This document shows, one piece after another, positions 9,124 to 16,565 of a stretch of 43,944 bases of DNA. This DNA is from Sphingomonas sp. Its GTDB lineage: Bacteria; Pseudomonadota; Alphaproteobacteria; Sphingomonadales; Sphingomonadaceae. Made by a program: the position numbers and the translations under genes. The stretch spans positions 1 through 43,944 of the forward strand of contig PAOI01000005.1 in the NCBI GenBank assembly GCA_002707985.1. Reading direction: 5' to 3'. The stretch's first letter is position 1, and each line of letters begins with the position of its first letter. Under the pieces are notes generated by a model that saw only the letters and a list, made by a program, of their open reading frames with translations, searched no databases and was not told the origin of the DNA.

Positions 9124-12100
9124 GCATCCGGCGCGTCGCCGGCACGCGGCGGTCCGCGTCGGCCGAAGCGCGCGTACAGCGTCGGCAGCACGAACAGCGT
9201 CAGCAGCGTGGCAGTGATTAGGCCGCCGATCACCACCGTCGCCAGCGGCTTCTGTACCTCGGCGCCAGCCCCGTGACCCAGCGCCATCGGCACAAAGCCG
9301 AGGCTGGCGACGAGCGCAGTCATCACCACGGGCCGCAGGCGCTCGAGCGCGCCGACCCGCGCGGCGGTGGCGCGATCCAGCCCGTCCTGCATCAGCCGCT
9401 GAATCGCGCTGATCATCACCAGCCCGTTGAGCACCGCGATGCCTGACAGGGCGATGAAGCCCACTGCAGCCGAGATCGAGAACGGCATGCCGCGCAGCGC
9501 GAGCGCGAGCGCGCCGCCCACCAGCGCGAGCGGCACGCCGGTGAAGACGATCGCGGCGTCGCGCGCCGATTCCAACGCGCCGTAAAGGAGCAACAGGATC
9601 AGCGCGAAACACGCCGGCACGACCAGCATCAGCCGCGCGCGTGCCGACTGCAGATTCTCGAACTGTCCGCCCCATTGAAGATAGCTGCCCGCAGGCAAGC
9701 GCACGTCGCGCGCGATCCGCGCCTGTGCGTCGGTGACGACCGAGGCGACGTCGCGGCCGCGCACATTCGCCTGCACGACGATCCGCCGCTTGCCATTCTC
9801 CCGGCTGATCTGGTTGGGACCGTCGACCAATGCGATCTCGGCGACGCTTTCCAGCGGTACGAACGCGCCGGAAGGAGTCAGCACCGGTACCTGCGCCAGC
9901 GCGTCGAGATCGGCGCGCGCCGCATCGTCGAGGCGGATCACGACCGGAAAGCGCCGGTCGCCTTCGAAGATCAGCCCCGCTTCCGCGCCGCCGAGCGCCG
10001 CGGCAGCCGTCGCGTTGACGTCCGCCACGGTGACGCCCAGCCGCGCCATCGTGTCGCGACGCGGGCGGATGTCGAGGATCGGCAGCCCCTCGGTCTGTTC
10101 GACCTTCACGTCGACAGCGCCGTCGGTGTCGCGCAGCACCCCCGCGATCTCCTGTGCGGTGCCCTGCATCGCGTCGAAGTCGTCGCCATAGACGCTGACC
10201 GCAATGTCGCCGCGCACGCCAGAAATGAGTTCGTTGAACCGCATCTGGATCGGCTGGCTGATCTCATAGGCGCTGCCCGGGATCGCTTCGAGCCGCTCCT
10301 CAATCTGTGCCACCATTGCCTCCTTCGACAGGCCTGGATCGGGCCATTGATCCTTCGGCTTCATGACGATGAAGGTGTCGCTGATATTGGGCGGCATCGG
10401 GTCCGACGCGAGTTCGGCGGTGCCGGTTTTCGAAAAGACGAACCGCACTTGCGGCATCTGAGCGATTGCGCGCTCGACGCGCGATTGCATCGCCTGCGAC
10501 TGCGCGACTGACGTGCCGGGCACGCGCAGTGCCTGTACCGTCACGTCGCCTTCGTCGAGCTGCGGCAGGAACTCCGACCCAAGGGTCGCGAAGGCCACAC
10601 CGCCGAAGGCCAGTGCGCCCAGTGCGACGCCGATCGTCGCCGAAGGGCGGCGCAGCGCACGATCGAGCCCCGGTTCGTAGCGGCGCTTGAGAAAGGCGAT
10701 GAACCTGCCTTCCTTCTCATCGACGCGCCCAGTGATCCAGGCGGCGATGGCGGCCGGAACGAAGGTGAGCGACAAGACGAACGCGAAGACGAGCGCCATC
10801 ATCACCGTGAGCGCCATCGGCGCGAAGGTTTTACCTTCCACCCCGGTCAGCGTCAGCAGCGGCGCATAGACGAGGATGATGATCGCCTGACCATAGACGG
10901 TCGGCCGGATCATCTCGCGCGCGGCGCCGGCGACGATCGACTGCCGCTCGGCCCGCTCGAGCGCGTGCCTGCGCCGGTGCTGTGCCTCTCCGATCCGCCG
11001 CAGCGCATTTTCCACGATGATGACGGCGCCGTCGACGATCAGCCCGAAATCGAGCGCGCCAAGGCTCATCAGATTGGCCGACACACCGGTCCGCAGCATC
11101 CCCATGCCGGTCAGCAGCATGGTGATCGGGATGACAAGTGCGGCGATCAGCGCGGCGCGGATGTTGCCGAGCAGCAGGAACAGCACCACGATGACCAGAA
11201 GCGCGCCTTCGCCTAGATTGCGCGCGACGGTGACGATGGTGGCGTTGACCAGTCCAGTGCGGTCCAGCACCGGCTCGACGATGATGTCGGTCGGCAGCGA
11301 CGCATTGATCTCTTCGAGCCGCTTCGCCACGTCCATCGCCACGAGGCGGCTGTTCTCGCCGATCCGCATGATCGCGGTACCGACCACTACCTCGCGGCCG
11401 TTCTCCGACGCCGAACCTGTGCGAATCTCCTGCCCGGCGCGCACTTGCGCTACCTGGTCGAGCCGGATCGGCACGCCTTCGCGCGTCGCGACTACGGTCG
11501 CGGCAAGGTCGCGCACGCCGCCCAGCCGACCGTCGATCCGCACCGACAGTCCTTCGCCGTTGCGGTCGACGATGCCGCCGCCGGTCGCCTGATTGTTGCG
11601 CGCGATCGCGTCGCGCAGGTCGCCGATCGAAAGCCCGCGTGCGGCGAGCGCCTGCACGTCGGGCACCACCAGATACTGCTTGGCATAGCCGCCGATCGAA
11701 TCGATGCCGGCGACGCCGGGCGTGTTCTTGAGCAGCGGGGCAATGATCCAGTCCTGCGCGGTCCGGAGATAAGTCGCCTGATCCGCCTCGCCGGTCAGCC
11801 GCTCGCCCTCGGGCGTAATATAGCTGCCGTCGGGTTGCAGGCCGGGCTCGCCCGGCGCGTGATCGTCGTCGGCACGATGCGCCATGCGCACCGTCCACAT
11901 ATAGACTTCGCCCAGGCCGGTGGCGATCGGCCCCATCTCTGGTGAGACGCCTTCGGGAAGTTCCTCTTCGGCGATCCGCAGCCGCTCGGCGACCTGCTGG
12001 CGCGCAAAATAGATGTCGGTGTCGTCGGTGAACACCGCCGTCACCTGCGCGAAGCCGTTGCGGCTGAGCGAACGTGTATATTCGAGCCCCTGAACCCCCG

Positions 12101-12320
12101 CGAGCGCGGTCTCGATCGGATAGGCGACCTGCTTCTCGACCAGCTGGGTCGACAGAGCGGGGGCGCGGACGTTCACCTGCACCTGGTTGTTGGTGATGTC
12201 GGGCACCGCGTCGATCGGCAGGCGCGACAGCGCGAAGGCGCCTGCGACGGCGGCGATGGCGGTCAGCAGCAGCACGAACCAGCGCCGTGCCACTGCGAAA
12301 TTCACGATTGCAGCGATCAT
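9108..12320 (-). CDS. czcA: Heavy-metal efflux RND pump, CzcA/CusA family
   Basis: The 1070-residue protein has normal length for the HME-RND family: N-terminal helix FVLLLTAIAAVAGAF, LSRLPIDAVPDITNNQV, two large periplasmic loops and twelve expected membrane helices. The fourth-helix motif DFGLIVDGAVIIVEN (about 424-438) is the form known from divalent-cation pumps such as CzcA. Copper/silver CusA has a different version at this site, so Zn/Cd/Co is the more likely substrate class. With CzcB and CzcC it forms a tripartite pump expelling metal from periplasm or cytoplasm through the outer membrane, driven by protons. The start is set at ATG 12320, four bases after the czcB stop. A longer frame to 12443 would overlap czcB and adds a non-homologous, arginine-rich leader. 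Confidence 0.93.
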   Translation of the reverse strand: MIAAIVNFAVARRWFVLLLTAIAAVAGAFALSRLPIDAVPDITNNQVQVNVRAPALSTQLVEKQVAYPIETALAGVQGLEYTRSLSRNGFAQVTAVFTDDTDIYFARQQVAERLRIAEEELPEGVSPEMGPIATGLGEVYMWTVRMAHRADDDHAPGEPGLQPDGSYITPEGERLTGEADQATYLRTAQDWIIAPLLKNTPGVAGIDSIGGYAKQYLVVPDVQALAARGLSIGDLRDAIARNNQATGGGIVDRNGEGLSVRIDGRLGGVRDLAATVVATREGVPIRLDQVAQVRAGQEIRTGSASENGREVVVGTAIMRIGENSRLVAMDVAKRLEEINASLPTDIIVEPVLDRTGLVNATIVTVARNLGEGALLVIVVLFLLLGNIRAALIAALVIPITMLLTGMGMLRTGVSANLMSLGALDFGLIVDGAVIIVENALRRIGEAQHRRRHALERAERQSIVAGAAREMIRPTVYGQAIIILVYAPLLTLTGVEGKTFAPMALTVMMALVFAFVLSLTFVPAAIAAWITGRVDEKEGRFIAFLKRRYEPGLDRALRRPSATIGVALGALAFGGVAFATLGSEFLPQLDEGDVTVQALRVPGTSVAQSQAMQSRVERAIAQMPQVRFVFSKTGTAELASDPMPPNISDTFIVMKPKDQWPDPGLSKEAMVAQIEERLEAIPGSAYEISQPIQMRFNELISGVRGDIAVSVYGDDFDAMQGTAQEIAGVLRDTDGAVDVKVEQTEGLPILDIRPRRDTMARLGVTVADVNATAAAALGGAEAGLIFEGDRRFPVVIRLDDAARADLDALAQVPVLTPSGAFVPLESVAEIALVDGPNQISRENGKRRIVVQANVRGRDVASVVTDAQARIARDVRLPAGSYLQWGGQFENLQSARARLMLVVPACFALILLLLYGALESARDAAIVFTGVPLALVGGALALALRGMPFSISAAVGFIALSGIAVLNGLVMISAIQRLMQDGLDRATAARVGALERLRPVVMTALVASLGFVPMALGHGAGAEVQKPLATVVIGGLITATLLTLFVLPTLYARFGRRGPPRAGDAPDAHTSK

Positions 12321-12324
12321 GGCA

Positions 12325-13464
12325 TCAATGTCCGTGTTCCGCCGCGCCCTTTCCGAGCTCGGCCTTGAGGGTGAAGCTGTTCCCGGCGGCGACTTGCTCG
12401 TTGCCCGACAAGCCTTCGGTGACGATTGCGCGGCCATCGCCACGTTCGCCGAGCGTCACGGGTTGCGCGCGGAAGCCGCTTTCGGTCCGAACGAACACGA
12501 CGTTGCGTCCTTCGACCTTCTGCACGGCTGTCAGCGGCACCGAGATGCTGGTCGTGCCCGGTTCACCCGGCAATTGCACCGATGCCTGGACGGTCTCTCC
12601 GACCCGCCACTCCCCGCCGCCATTGTCGAGGCTGGCTATTACAGGGACGAGCCGCGTCTCTGCATCCAGCGCAGGGGAAAGATAGGCGATGCGAGCGGTG
12701 CCGACGCGGCCCGGCGCAGTGACGCGGACCGGCAACCCCACCCGAGCCCGGCTGGCGTCGGCGGGTGTCAGCGAAAGTTCGACTGCAAGCTCGCCGAGGC
12801 TGGCGACGCGGTAGAGCTCGCCGTCGGCAGGCACGCTCTGCCCCAGCGTCGCGGCTCGGCCGATCACGCGGCCCGAGATCGGCGATCGGATCGCGATCCG
12901 GTTAAGCGATCCCGCACCCGAGCCGGCGGCGCCGAGCGCCTGCTCGGCCTGGCGCAGCGCAATCCGCGCCTCGGTCGCCGCGGTGCGCGCGGCGATCAGA
13001 TCGCGCTCGGGCGTCACGCGTTCGGCGAAGAGCCGCTCCTCGCGGCGCAGGTCGCTCTCGGCAAGCGCCAGCCGCGCGCGCGCTGCCTCGACGCTACCGC
13101 GCAGTTCGGCGGCTTCGCGGCTCTCGACGACTGCGAGCACGTCGCCGCGGCGTACCGGTTCGCCAAGGTTGCGCGATAGCGTCACGAGGCGCCCGCCGAC
13201 GGTCGCGGAAACGACGCGAATCCCATCGGGATCGGCAGCAATCGTCCCGGGTACATTGATGCTACCCGCGCTGCCGCCCCGCTGCGGGGTTACTAGCACG
13301 ATTCCTGCCGCTTCGATCTGGTTGGCGCTCAGCGCTAGTACGCCCTCGGGTTCGGCTTCCTCATGCGCGTCGCTTTGCTCGCTCGGTGGCGGCGAGTTCC
13401 CTCCGCAGCCGGCGAGCACGAGCGCGATGGGAAGTGTGAAGCTGTTCGAATAGCGCCGGATCAT
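12325..13464 (-). CDS. czcB: Efflux periplasmic adaptor subunit (membrane fusion protein), CzcB type
   Basis: The 379-residue protein has a lipoprotein signal with lipobox LAGC (Cys about residue 20), then an acidic His/Glu-rich linker (SDAHEEAEPEG). It has a barrel-sandwich/lipoyl half (ATVGGRLVTLSRNLGEPVRRGDV), an alpha-helical hairpin at about 120-180 (VEAARARLALAESDLRREE), the second lipoyl half (IRSPISGRVIGRAATLGQ) and a C-terminal beta-barrel and MP-proximal region. This is the adaptor that bridges CzcA and CzcC. The ATG at 13464 overlaps the czcC stop (ATGA), indicating translational coupling. The last residues are EHGH, a possible weak metal-binding end. Confidence 0.92.
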   Translation of the reverse strand: MIRRYSNSFTLPIALVLAGCGGNSPPPSEQSDAHEEAEPEGVLALSANQIEAAGIVLVTPQRGGSAGSINVPGTIAADPDGIRVVSATVGGRLVTLSRNLGEPVRRGDVLAVVESREAAELRGSVEAARARLALAESDLRREERLFAERVTPERDLIAARTAATEARIALRQAEQALGAAGSGAGSLNRIAIRSPISGRVIGRAATLGQSVPADGELYRVASLGELAVELSLTPADASRARVGLPVRVTAPGRVGTARIAYLSPALDAETRLVPVIASLDNGGGEWRVGETVQASVQLPGEPGTTSISVPLTAVQKVEGRNVVFVRTESGFRAQPVTLGERGDGRAIVTEGLSGNEQVAAGNSFTLKAELGKGAAEHGH

Positions 13465-14723
13465 CGGTCGCCTCCTGTCGGATAGGCGGCGGTCAGCCGC
13501 TCGAGCCGCGCGACCGCGGCATGATATTGGTACACCGCGTCGATCGCGGCGTTGCGCGTGTCGGCAAGAGTGCGCTCGGCTTCGATTAGGTCGAGCTGGC
13601 TGAACTTGCCCTCGCGATACCCGATCCGCGCAATCCGCAGCGCTTCCTGCGCAGCGGACAGCGCCGGACCCAACGCCGTGCGCGCGGTGATCTCGGCGTC
13701 GGCGACATCAGCTTGCGCCTCGGAAATCGCCTGCTGTGCGCGCAACGCCGCTGCGTGGACGCGTGCCGCGGCGGCATCGCGCTCTGCCCGCGCTTGCCGT
13801 AGGGAGGCGCTGCCGTTGTTGAAGATCCGAAGCGGAAGCGAAACGCCGATCACCGGGCCGAATGCATCGGCATCCTGCGCCCGGCGGATGCCCGCACGCA
13901 GCGTCAGATCGGGGACGCGCTGCGCATCGGCGAGGTCGATCTGCGCTTCGGCGATATCGAGATCGCTGCGCGCGCGTGCCAATGCCAGCGTGCCATCGAT
14001 CGCAACCGAAAGCCGCGGGCCATAACCCGTCACGCGGTCGAACCACGCGTCGGCTAACGGTTCTGCAAGCGGCCGTCCGATCAACCGTCCCAATTGTGCG
14101 CGAGACAGCGAGAGTCGCCGCTGGGCGATGGCGACGCCCGCTTCGGCATTTGCAAGCACCACTGCAGCCCGTTCCTGCTCCAGTGGCGATGCAGCGCCCG
14201 CACGGACCCGCGCGTCGGCGGCGGCGGCCGTCTCCTGCGCAATCCGCAGCGTCTCCTCGGCAGTCGCCAGCCTGCGCTCCGCCGCGATGGCGCCGGCATA
14301 GGCGAGCGTCACGACGATGCGCAGTTCCGCAGCCGCTTCGGCGGCGCTCAGTCTGGCGCCGGCGGTGCGTGCCCGCGCCACGGCGACCCGGGCCTCGCGC
14401 TTCCCGCCGCGTTCGATCGGAAGTTCGATGCCGACCGTCGCTTCGGCTGCGCCGACGCCGCCGAAAGCGCCAGTCCCGGCGAAGTTCTCCACCTCGGCAA
14501 ATGCGGTGGGATTGGGCCGCAGGCCCGCAACTTGCGCACCGACCTCGGCGGCCCGGATACTCTCAGCTACGGCCTCCGCATCGGGTGATACCTCAAGGGC
14601 GAGGGCATGCGCCTCGTCCAGCGTCAGCGCCGCGCCCGTCGGAGGCGGCGCAACATTTTCTTGCGCTCGCGCCGCGTGAGGCACGAGCGCCGCGGCCACG
14701 AGGGCTGCGACGAGCATTTTCAT
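13461..14723 (-). CDS. czcC: Outer-membrane efflux channel, CzcC/TolC family
   Basis: The 420-residue protein has a signal peptide (LVAALVAAALVPHAARA) and two repeated OEP-type halves. Features include LTLDEAHALALEVSPD near the start, long Ala/Glu/Arg-rich helices around 100-220 and 280-400, and the usual ending LIEAERTLADTRNAAIDAVY. Alanine-rich coiled helices at this length are typical of the CzcC subfamily, which forms the trimeric outer-membrane exit duct. It is the first structural gene of czcCBA and lies 63 bp downstream of a small periplasmic His-rich protein gene. Confidence 0.9.
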   Translation of the reverse strand: MKMLVAALVAAALVPHAARAQENVAPPPTGAALTLDEAHALALEVSPDAEAVAESIRAAEVGAQVAGLRPNPTAFAEVENFAGTGAFGGVGAAEATVGIELPIERGGKREARVAVARARTAGARLSAAEAAAELRIVVTLAYAGAIAAERRLATAEETLRIAQETAAAADARVRAGAASPLEQERAAVVLANAEAGVAIAQRRLSLSRAQLGRLIGRPLAEPLADAWFDRVTGYGPRLSVAIDGTLALARARSDLDIAEAQIDLADAQRVPDLTLRAGIRRAQDADAFGPVIGVSLPLRIFNNGSASLRQARAERDAAAARVHAAALRAQQAISEAQADVADAEITARTALGPALSAAQEALRIARIGYREGKFSQLDLIEAERTLADTRNAAIDAVYQYHAAVARLERLTAAYPTGGDR

Positions 14724-14751
14724 GAAACTGGCTCCTGATGAACACGAAGGA

Positions 14752-14774
14752 TCGCGCAGCTGCCCGCTGCGCGA
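14752..14774 (-). promoter_or_regulatory. Hairpin between the small His-rich gene and czcC
   Basis: TCGCGCAG and CTGCGCGA form a perfect 8-bp stem with a 7-base loop in the 63-bp gap before czcC. There is no T-run, so it is not a classical terminator. It could stabilise or process the mRNA between the leader gene and the pump genes, which is inference. Confidence 0.4.
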
Positions 14775-14786
14775 CGGAGTGTTCGA

Positions 14787-15098
14787 TCAGGCTTGGGGAG
14801 GGCGGAGCTCAGGGCCCGCGCGTGTCTCGGGCAAATGGAAATCGCTTTGGGAGCTCAGGCGCGCCCGTGCGATCGCAACAAGGAGGCCTTCCGATGCCGT
14901 GCCGGGACTCGCCACGTGATGCCCATGACAGCCATGCGCATGCGGTGCGTCCTTGTCACTGTCGGAGGACTTGCCTTCCTGATGCTCGAGCTGGGAAAAT
15001 GTAGCTCCGTCGCACAAACGTTCGGCAGCATGAACCGCGCCGCCGACACCCATCGACAGCAGCAGCGCGACTCCGAAGATCAGCGCGAACAACCGCAT
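14787..15098 (-). CDS. Small periplasmic His-rich protein, CzcI-like
   Basis: The 103-residue protein has a clear signal peptide (LFALIFGVALLLSMGVGGAVHAAE). A mid-section with clustered histidines and a cysteine follows (APHAHGCHGHH), a likely metal-binding patch. The C-terminal segment ends in PELRPPQA, resembling the Pro-rich ends of small CzcI/DUF2946-like proteins that accompany czc operons. It is the first gene before czcC on the same strand, so it is probably a periplasmic metal-binding or sensing helper. Family assignment rests on position, size and composition and is not firm. The ribosome-binding GGAG lies inside a palindrome just upstream. Confidence 0.65.
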   Translation of the reverse strand: MRLFALIFGVALLLSMGVGGAVHAAERLCDGATFSQLEHQEGKSSDSDKDAPHAHGCHGHHVASPGTASEGLLVAIARARLSSQSDFHLPETRAGPELRPPQA

Positions 15099-15106
15099 AT
15101 CTACCG

Positions 15107-15118
15107 CTCCTATAGGAG
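15107..15118. promoter_or_regulatory. 12-bp perfect palindrome covering the ribosome-binding site
   Basis: CTCCTATAGGAG is a perfect palindrome. On the minus strand its GGAG half is the ribosome-binding site of the small His-rich gene, 8 bases before its ATG. It could be an operator or an RNA fold hiding the site. Confidence 0.45.
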
Positions 15119-15197
15119 ATCACCTGATTCCGAAAGGCTGATGGTGAGGGAATGCTGACACGATCGCGTCGTGCGCTTTAATTTTGATCTGCTCTCA

Positions 15198-15503
15198 TCA
15201 CCTTGACCCCCGGTGGGAGAATCGATTCGCGGCGGTGGCAATGAGCCCTTCCTTAGTTTCCGTGAAAGCCGCCCCGCCAATATGGTGCAACAGCGCGGGT
15301 AAGCTAATCCCGCCGATCGGAATGTCCGTCGGTGAAATTCCGGCAACGCGCTGACCGATCCAACGCCAATTCCCGCGGTCGATGGTTTTGGCAAGATCGG
15401 TCGCAAGCATGGCGAATTCACCTTCGGAAGCTGACTGTCGATTATCGGCTAAAAAGCAGTCGATAGAGATTGCAACTTTCAGAAAGAGAATCGCGGACGC
15501 CAT
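15198..15503 (-). CDS. Hypothetical protein, uncertain
   Basis: An open frame of 101 codons (with an inner Met that would give 72) reads as a plausible soluble protein: ATDLAKTIDRGNWRWIGQR, then LPALLHHIGGAAFTETKEG. I recognise no family. It occupies most of the 522-bp space between the metal operon and the tRNA gene and points the same way as both. An overlapping frame (15110-15421) has the Arg/Ser/Pro-rich look of a shadow. It may be a decayed fragment or a real small gene. Confidence 0.3.
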   Translation of the reverse strand: MASAILFLKVAISIDCFLADNRQSASEGEFAMLATDLAKTIDRGNWRWIGQRVAGISPTDIPIGGISLPALLHHIGGAAFTETKEGLIATAANRFSHRGSR

Positions 15504-15590
15504 CCTAGAGGCGTGTCAGTTCATCCCACTGGAGCCACGAGAAAATGCGGGGCGAGAAGTGGGAGCAACCTTAGTAAAATCGTCCAAAAC

Positions 15591-15604
15591 GGCGAATTTT
15601 CGCC
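15591..15604 (-). terminator. Probable terminator of tRNA-Glu
   Basis: Seventeen bases beyond the tRNA 3' end, the minus strand has GGCGAAAATTCGCC followed by GTTTTGG. This is a short GC stem and a brief T-run, consistent with a weak intrinsic terminator. Confidence 0.45.
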
Positions 15605-15620
15605 ATTTGTCGTTTGACGA

Positions 15621-15696
15621 TGGTGACCCCTACGGGACTCGAACCCGTGTTTTCGCCGTGAGAGGGCGACGTCCTGGACCGCTAGACGAAGGGGCC
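15621..15696 (-). tRNA. tRNA-Glu (anticodon CTC)
   Basis: The 76-nt minus-strand sequence starts GGCCCCTTCGTCTAGCGG and folds into a standard cloverleaf. The acceptor stem pairs GGCCCCT with AGGGGTC, followed by A73 and an encoded CCA. The T arm contains GGGTTCGAGTCCC. The anticodon loop is CTCTCAC, giving anticodon CTC for glutamate codon GAG. Confidence 0.95.
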
Positions 15697-15867
15697 GCTG
15701 CGGCGGGAAGCGGGGCACTTAGGGGGCGCCGGGCAGGGCGTCAAGCTGGGCCCTTTCCCCGCGCGCAATTGGAACCATGCCGTCAAGTTTCCGGCATTGC
15801 GCACGCAGTCCTTGCGGCGATCCTGTCGCTGGTTCAAAAGGCGGGCGAGGGGAAACCGGAGGCTTCT

Positions 15868-16512
15868 TTGAATATCAGTCCCACCGAATTTGCGAGCCTT
15901 CTCTGCTCCCGCCTGTGCCATGATCTGCTCAGCCCGGTCGGAGCGCTCAACAACGGGCTCGAGCTGCTTGCCGATGAACATGACCCGGAAATGCGGGCAC
16001 GCTGCCTCGAGCTGCTCGGAGAAAGCGCGCGTGCTTCGGCGAACAAGCTGAAATTCTTTCGCCTGGCATTCGGGGCTGCCGGCGGCTTTGGCGAAACGGT
16101 CGACACGCGTGAGGCACATGCGGCGATCGAGGGGCTGTTCGGCGACAATCACCGGGTCAAGATCGGCTGGATGGTCGAGGACCCTGTGCTGCCCAAACAG
16201 GCGATCAAGGTCCTGCTCAATCTCGCGCTGATTGCCGGCGACGCGCTGATCCGTGGCGGGCAGCTGGATATCGGCGCGGAAGTGGTGGGTAATCAGGTCG
16301 AGATCGTCGTCCGCGCGGATGGCCAGCGGATCGTCCTCGATCCCGAACTGCGCGTGGCGCTGTCGGGCGGGTCGGACGATATTCCCGCTACTCCGCGCGC
16401 CGCTGCGGCTTATCTGATCCAGGCGCTGGTGGCGCAGGGCGAGGGGCAGCTTCAGGTTTCGCCACCGGATTCGGAGGTCCTGATCTTCGGCGCAGCGTTC
16501 CGCGTGGGATAA
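15868..16512 (+). CDS. chpT: Histidine phosphotransferase ChpT
   Basis: The 214-residue protein has the ChpT phospho-acceptor helix LLCSRLCHDLLSPVGALNNG with His18 as the expected site, a following helix pair (dimerisation and histidine phosphotransfer) and a degenerate ATPase-like C-terminal domain. In Caulobacter ChpT relays phosphate from the hybrid kinase CckA to CtrA and CpdR, linking cell-cycle control and, in sphingomonads, motility. The start is taken as TTG 15868 with GGAGG 7 bases upstream; extending to 15382 would run across the tRNA gene. It directly precedes cheA on the same strand (53-bp gap). Confidence 0.85.
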   Translation: MNISPTEFASLLCSRLCHDLLSPVGALNNGLELLADEHDPEMRARCLELLGESARASANKLKFFRLAFGAAGGFGETVDTREAHAAIEGLFGDNHRVKIGWMVEDPVLPKQAIKVLLNLALIAGDALIRGGQLDIGAEVVGNQVEIVVRADGQRIVLDPELRVALSGGSDDIPATPRAAAAYLIQALVAQGEGQLQVSPPDSEVLIFGAAFRVG

Positions 16513-16565
16513 CGAGGTCTTAACCACCGTGCGTCCATGGTCCGATCGCTTGATCGTGGGGCACC

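Noticed and set aside
15110..15421. 103-codon minus-strand frame next to the czc leader
   Set aside because: Overlaps the czc leader upstream region and a better frame; Arg/Ser/Pro-rich composition.
15621..15696. tRNA-Glu as the attachment site of the integrase scar
   Set aside because: No copy of the tRNA 3' end was found near 8050, and the two lie 7.5 kb apart; unproven.
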